In this document: positions 60,160-64,000 of the stretch, one piece after another
Position numbering within the stretch: the stretch's first letter is position 1
Layout: the number at the start of each line of letters is the position of its first letter
NCBI GenBank assembly: GCA_043720395.1
Contig: JAYSSR010000014.1
Location: forward strand, 62,001-126,000
Direction of reading: 5' to 3'
DNA length: 64,000 nt
From: JANOYY01 sp043720395
GTDB lineage: Bacteria > Actinomycetota > Acidimicrobiia > Acidimicrobiales > JANYDT01
Position numbers and translations under genes: made by a program
The notes under the pieces: model-generated
Told to the model about the DNA's origin: nothing
What the model saw: only the letters and a program-made list of their open reading frames with translations
Database searches by the model: none

Positions 60160-60584
60160 TCGTTCTCGACGACCGTCACCTGCTCGACGTTTTGGCTGGC
60201 CAGCCTCACCCGGAGGTTTCCCTCCTTGCCGACGACGGCGTTGCGACCACAACCTCTTGGTATTTCCGGCTTTCGAAGGCCGTCGTAGGAACGGGCAGAC
60301 CAGGTTCGCTAAAGACTAGGTTCGCCAACCTCCCGCCTGACAAACAGGACACGGTGCGGAACAGACTCGAAAGTCTCCCGTCAGACATCGAACTCGTCGA
60401 CAGCCACGACCTCGTCCCGATCATGGCTGCATGCTCAGCAAACACTCCCTCGAACTTCTTGACCCTCGAAGGAGTTGCGGCGGCACTGATTCTTGACGCA
60501 ACCGTGATCGTGTCCACCCAGTCGGCGCAAATCGATCACGTCGGCGGCTCGCACGCTGTGCCCGTACTACTCGTGCCGTTGTAG
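60156..60584 (+). CDS. PIN-like toxin candidate
   Basis: A 142-residue protein. The first strand VLDDRHLLDVLAG resembles the PIN-domain N-terminus with its metal-binding Asp. Near the C-terminus, FLTLEGVAAALILDATVIVSTQ resembles the later PIN strands, with Glu in place of Asp. The middle block ATTTSWYFRLSKAV is repeated in the decayed copy at about 60800. PIN-domain toxins are usually RNases; whether the metal site is complete is unclear. Start at the GTG overlapping the antitoxin stop. Confidence 0.5.
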   Translation: MIVLDDRHLLDVLAGQPHPEVSLLADDGVATTTSWYFRLSKAVVGTGRPGSLKTRFANLPPDKQDTVRNRLESLPSDIELVDSHDLVPIMAACSANTPSNFLTLEGVAAALILDATVIVSTQSAQIDHVGGSHAVPVLLVPL

Positions 60585-60593
60585 CGAGCAAAC

Positions 60594-60942
60594 ATGACCG
60601 TTGAGGAACTGACCGCCGCGCCGTTTGAAGGCCTGCCACCATTGTCGCCGCGGGTACAGGCATGGGCGGATGAGTTCGTCCAATCGGGGAAACTTCGTCG
60701 CGCTTGCCGCTGAAGACGCCGAACTTTCGTCCGGATCGTCGTCGACGATCATGATCGCTTCACGGTATTGGAAGGGCGGCCGGATCCACCGGTCGCGTCT
60801 CTGATTCCTGGTGGAATCGCAACCACCAGTTCGTGGTTCTTCCGGCTCACCCGTGCGGTCGAGAGCGGAAGCTCGACCGGCTCGCTCACTCGACGTATGC
60901 CGACTGCGGGCTCGGCCCCTGCGAAAACCGCGAGGATGTGAG
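60594..60942 (+). pseudogene. Decayed second copy of the toxin-antitoxin-like pair
   Basis: Translating in shifting frames gives an antitoxin-like start at the ATG 60594 (MTVEEL..., PFEGLPPLSP, WADEFVQSGKLRRA), parallel to PFVPLPPLPP and LREFIDSGDLRRA in the intact gene. A frameshift near 60708 restores ALAAEDAELSSGS. A toxin-like stretch follows with ASLIPGGIATTSSWFFRLTRAV and TGSLTRR, ending at a TGA at 60940. The C-terminal half of the toxin is missing. It is a degenerate tandem paralogue, not a coding gene. Confidence 0.7.
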
Positions 60943-60996
60943 AGACCTGAACCGAACTTGTCGCTCGTCCGTCCGAAGTATTCGTCACGGTCACAG

Positions 60997-62175
60997 TCAG
61001 GAATGGTGCTTGGTCATGGTCCCGATCCGATCGCCGCGATGCATCGAAATTTTCCTGCCCGGAGGATCCCTCCGGTCTTTCCTCCACCATCTCCGTAAAC
61101 GCTCGAGAATTCCGAAAAGAAGCGGAACGAGGATCACCAACTCGAGTCCGGTGATGGCGAGATCGCGAAACGATCGCTCGACTCCGGCCTCTGTCTTCCA
61201 TTGGTCAGCACATGTCCACGACAGCCCTACCGGCCCGCCACACTTGTGCTTCGATGCCTGCGTCACGTATTCCGTCGCGGCAGTCTCGTAACTTGCCTGG
61301 GCCTTTTTATAGGCCGTTAGTTGCTCGCTGACAATCGCCTGCACTTCCGACGACAACACGATCGGTACCCGCTCCGGAAGCGCCGGTGCCTTCGGAGGAA
61401 CCGGTGCGGTCGTGGCCGGTTCGATGAATGCTCCTGGGAGGAGAGCGACACCAACGGTGAACGCAACGACTGCGGCCCGAAGCACGTGACGACGGGCGAG
61501 CACGGGACTGTTTGCCCACTCGACAAACGAATTAAACGACTCGTCCGTGTGAGTCAGAGCGACTTTCGCCTGGGCGATCGGCTGTTCCTCCGTCGCCGGG
61601 ACGTTCGGCTGATTTCCCTCCTCGCCAGGATTCGGAGAGAGCAGCGTCCCTACCGTGCCGTCGACGTTATTCAAGGGCAGGCTCCGCGGCTCCAGAACAA
61701 ACGCTAGGAAGGCCAACGCGAACGCAACTGACAGCCCAAAAAAGCCGATCGACCAAATTGCGCGGACGGGGACGGACCGGTCCTTTGAAAACTTCAAAGC
61801 GAGCAATCCGGTCGTGTACACACCAGCCAGCCACGCCGCTGCGGTCTGGATGAACTTTGCGGCGTCGCGGTACCGCTCGATGACGCCGCCCGCGACTTCG
61901 ATCATCTTCGTTGCAATTGCGTTGTCGATCGCAACCTCGGCTTGGACCTCGGCAACTGATCGGCCATTGGCAGCAGTCTGCTCAGCGGCTCGTTCGCTCA
62001 GCAGCGCTGCGCTGAGCGAAGCCCGCTCCGCGCGGATCGCCGCCGCTGCGGCCGCTTTCTCGGCGAGTTCGTAATCGAGCCTTGACTTTTTCATCGCCGC
62101 CCACCCAACCGTGAACTGCTCCTCGGCCGCCGTCCAGCCGCCGACGTTGGTCGGGTCGGGAATCTCCGTTGTCAT
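60997..62175 (-). CDS. Membrane protein of unknown function
   Basis: A 392-residue protein. The first 100 residues form a charged, Ala-rich helical region (likely coiled coil). Four transmembrane segments follow at about 108-130, 140-161, 230-250 and 338-360. A loop between segments 3 and 4 contains two cysteines (about 312 and 322, HKCGG and WTCAD) that could form an extracytoplasmic disulfide. A short cytoplasmic end is rich in Arg/Lys. The ATG at 62175 follows GGAGACCGAT. I do not recognise a family. It diverges from the NERD-kinase gene by 171 bp, so it may belong to the same defence island. Confidence 0.65.
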   Translation of the reverse strand: MTTEIPDPTNVGGWTAAEEQFTVGWAAMKKSRLDYELAEKAAAAAAIRAERASLSAALLSERAAEQTAANGRSVAEVQAEVAIDNAIATKMIEVAGGVIERYRDAAKFIQTAAAWLAGVYTTGLLALKFSKDRSVPVRAIWSIGFFGLSVAFALAFLAFVLEPRSLPLNNVDGTVGTLLSPNPGEEGNQPNVPATEEQPIAQAKVALTHTDESFNSFVEWANSPVLARRHVLRAAVVAFTVGVALLPGAFIEPATTAPVPPKAPALPERVPIVLSSEVQAIVSEQLTAYKKAQASYETAATEYVTQASKHKCGGPVGLSWTCADQWKTEAGVERSFRDLAITGLELVILVPLLFGILERLRRWWRKDRRDPPGRKISMHRGDRIGTMTKHHS

Positions 62176-62346
62176 ATCGGTCTCCAACTTGTCGTCGGGC
62201 GTGACACCTACAGCAATCGCCACCACGGACCGCGTCCGCGCTGTACAAAGGATTCTGTATCCAGCCGCCCGCCGACACAAGAAGTTTCGCTCGAAATTGC
62301 TTCCCGTTGTAGCAACGCCCGGCCCCGTCGGCAAGACTGACCCACG

Positions 62347-64000
62347 GTGGAACCTCCCCTGTGGACAGAGAGCGGCGCATCGCGCTTCGCATGGGAACGC
62401 GAGGCGCTGGAGTACGTGCGCGGCTTCCTCCCCAACCACGAGCCGTTCCGCGCCTGGTCCAACGCCGAGTTCATTGCCGACGACGGCTCCGTCAACGAGG
62501 TCGACCTACTCGTGGTCGTACCGAACGGGTTCTTCCTCGTCGAGATCAAGTCGTTCCCCGCGGGCGTGCTCACGGGCGACACGCAACTGTGGCGGTGGCG
62601 TCGCCCGGACGGCTCGACTGGCACCTACGACCATCCGCTGATCGCCACCGACCGCAAGGCCAAGCGTCTCAAATCGCTGCTCGCGAAACAACCAGCGCTA
62701 CGACGCGAGCGGCTCCCGTTCGTGAACGCCCTCGTGTTCCTTTCCTCGCCCGATCTCTCCGTGCAGCTCGAAGGTCTCGCGAAGGCCCGAGTTGTGGGGC
62801 GCGACAACGCCAAACTGCCACAGATAAAAGACACGCTCGCCGACCCATCCACGGCGGGCATACGTGGCACCGCCATCAACCGTCCGCTGTCGAAGGCGAT
62901 CGCGGAGGCGGTCAGCCAGGCCGGTATCCGACGCTCAACGGGCCAGTCACGACTCGGCGATTGGACGCTCACCGACCTGCTCGACGAGGGCCCCGGCTGG
63001 CAGGACTTTGCGGCGAACCGGACCAACCCGAGCATCGATCGCCGCGTCCGTATCTACCTCGCCGGGCGGGCCACGACCACGGCCGGCGAGGCCGCGCTCA
63101 AGGCCACTGCGCACAACGAGTTCCGGCTGCTCGAACGTCTCAAGCACCCAAACATCTCGCAAGTTCGAGACCTTCAGCAGCACGAGCATGGCCCGGCGCT
63201 CCTCCTCGACCGCGACGTCAACGAGCAGCGCCTCGACCTGTGGGCTGCGGAAGGACTTGCGTCGGTCGACCTCCTCGACCGTCTGACGCTGATTCGCCAG
63301 CTCGGTGAAGCCCTCACGTATGCGCACCGAAGTGGCGTCACCCATCGCATGCTCATCCCGCGCAACGTCCTCGTGCGAAAGGCGAGCACAGCCACCCTCC
63401 CCCAGCTCATCATCGGCCACTGGAACCTCGGCACCGCGGAGGAGTCCACGCGGCTCACCATGCACGGGTCAGACGAATCCGTCGGCATGGAGATGGCCGA
63501 GCGCCTCGACGAGCAGGAGCGCGTCTACGTCGCCCCCGAAGTTGCCGTCGCCGACCGACCCAACGGGGTCGCCGTCGACGTGTTCTCCCTCGGCGCAATC
63601 GCCGCGCTGATCCTGGTCGGCCGGCCACCTGCTCCCGACCTCGAATCCCGCGAGTCAATGCTCGCGGCGAACGATGGCTTTGTGCTCGCCGACACCGTTC
63701 CTGCGGCGATGAGCGACGTGGTCACGTGGGCCACTAACCCCAACCCGTCCGACCGTTTGCAGTCGGTCGAGGAGTTCCTTTTCGAACTCGACGCTGCCCT
63801 CGAAAAGGAGACCGCCCCCACCGAGGTCGACCCGTTCGACGCAAACCAGGGCGATCTCCTCGAAGGCGGCTGGGAGTTCATGCGCCGCCTCGGCAGCGGC
63901 GCAACCGCGGTCGCCGTGCTGTGTGGCAAAGGCCGCCGCGCACACGGTTCGACAGGCATCCGCGAGGCATCGAAGTACGCCCTCGTCGAGGTGCTGAAGA
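62347..64000 (+). CDS. NERD and kinase-domain protein, PglW/MAD6-like (partial, runs off the right edge)
   Basis: The first 551 residues are present; the frame is open to the edge. An in-frame stop two codons upstream leaves the GTG at 62347 as the only start. Residues 10-135 form a NERD nuclease-related domain: SNAEFIADDGSVNEVDLLVV and GFFLVEIKSFPAG. Residues about 235-485 form a kinase-like domain whose HRD is HRM (333-335) and whose DFG region is GHWN, so it is a pseudokinase, though VYVAPEVA and VDVFSLG remain. A second kinase domain starts at about 509 with FMRRLGSGATAVAVL. This order matches PglW of BREX type 2 and MAD6 of methylation-associated defence. The rest of the system must lie beyond the edge. 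Confidence 0.8.
   Translation, partial: MEPPLWTESGASRFAWEREALEYVRGFLPNHEPFRAWSNAEFIADDGSVNEVDLLVVVPNGFFLVEIKSFPAGVLTGDTQLWRWRRPDGSTGTYDHPLIATDRKAKRLKSLLAKQPALRRERLPFVNALVFLSSPDLSVQLEGLAKARVVGRDNAKLPQIKDTLADPSTAGIRGTAINRPLSKAIAEAVSQAGIRRSTGQSRLGDWTLTDLLDEGPGWQDFAANRTNPSIDRRVRIYLAGRATTTAGEAALKATAHNEFRLLERLKHPNISQVRDLQQHEHGPALLLDRDVNEQRLDLWAAEGLASVDLLDRLTLIRQLGEALTYAHRSGVTHRMLIPRNVLVRKASTATLPQLIIGHWNLGTAEESTRLTMHGSDESVGMEMAERLDEQERVYVAPEVAVADRPNGVAVDVFSLGAIAALILVGRPPAPDLESRESMLAANDGFVLADTVPAAMSDVVTWATNPNPSDRLQSVEEFLFELDAALEKETAPTEVDPFDANQGDLLEGGWEFMRRLGSGATAVAVLCGKGRRAHGSTGIREASKYALVEVLK

Noticed and set aside
58944..60209. Reverse open frame of 421 codons across the last acyl-CoA dehydrogenase and palindrome B3
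   Set aside because: It reads through the palindrome and is antisense to conserved coding sequence.

Overview
The window is high-GC DNA with dense ATG/GTG-started genes, a DevR/DevS-type two-component pair, a mycothiol-type DsbA-like reductase, AfsR-free GntR/TetR regulators and many acyl-CoA genes. This suggests a chromosomal segment of an actinobacterium. The gene mix (many acyl-CoA ligases and dehydrogenases, leaderless TAnnnT promoters, DevRS) would fit the Acidimicrobiia (Ilumatobacter-like), but that placement is an inference. No rRNA, tRNA, CRISPR array, insertion sequence or replication origin was seen.

Layout. Positions 1-8781 hold small stand-alone units: a trehalase cut by the left edge with an aldo/keto reductase; a gamma-butyrobetaine-hydroxylase-like oxygenase; a TetR regulator divergent from a DrrAB-type ABC exporter; a DsbA-like reductase; an FkbM methyltransferase; and a Zn-dependent deaminase overlapping a GGDEF protein that carries a ribbon-helix-helix tail. 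Positions 9023-15274 are one giant secreted alpha-2-macroglobulin with an intact CLEQ thioester. Positions 15471-17491 are an AAA ATPase plus HNH nuclease pair that looks like a Septu (PtuAB) anti-phage system. Positions 17582-24245 look like a DevR neighbourhood: response regulator, sensor kinase, a flavin/PNPOx protein, a small protein resembling a kinase dimerisation domain that has lost its histidine, and a reverse-strand operon of a fatty acyl-CoA ligase and a broken GNAT/acetate-CoA-ligase gene. Three DevR-box-like palindromes lie in this stretch.

Positions 24379-31073 carry deoC, a 50-residue zinc finger, an acyl-CoA dehydrogenase, an SDR, an epoxide-hydrolase-like protein, dinB with a perfect SOS box, and a GMC oxidoreductase. 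Positions 31319-48405 and 53561-59711 are acyl-CoA catabolic operons: ligases, enoyl-CoA hydratases, SDRs, paired acyl-CoA dehydrogenases, a phosphotransferase next to such a pair (as in ACAD10), and a thiolase-like/DUF35 couple. The genes are typically joined by 4-bp start/stop overlaps. A GntR regulator, a Uma2 protein, a glycosyltransferase and a second, three-gene ABC exporter lie between them.

Positions 59941-64000 look like the edge of a defence region: a small toxin-antitoxin-like pair, a decayed second copy of it, a membrane protein of unknown role, and the N-terminal 551 residues of a NERD-plus-kinase protein like PglW (BREX type 2) or MAD6, cut by the right edge.

The most unusual feature is a set of long intergenic palindromes (arms about 11 to 36 nt). 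They fall into several sequence families (A: CGCGGTAC; B: ACCACCC; C: GACGAGTG...ACAGCGCCA; D: ACGTTGGGA; E: CGATGTTTGG; and single examples). They sit almost exclusively between transcription units.
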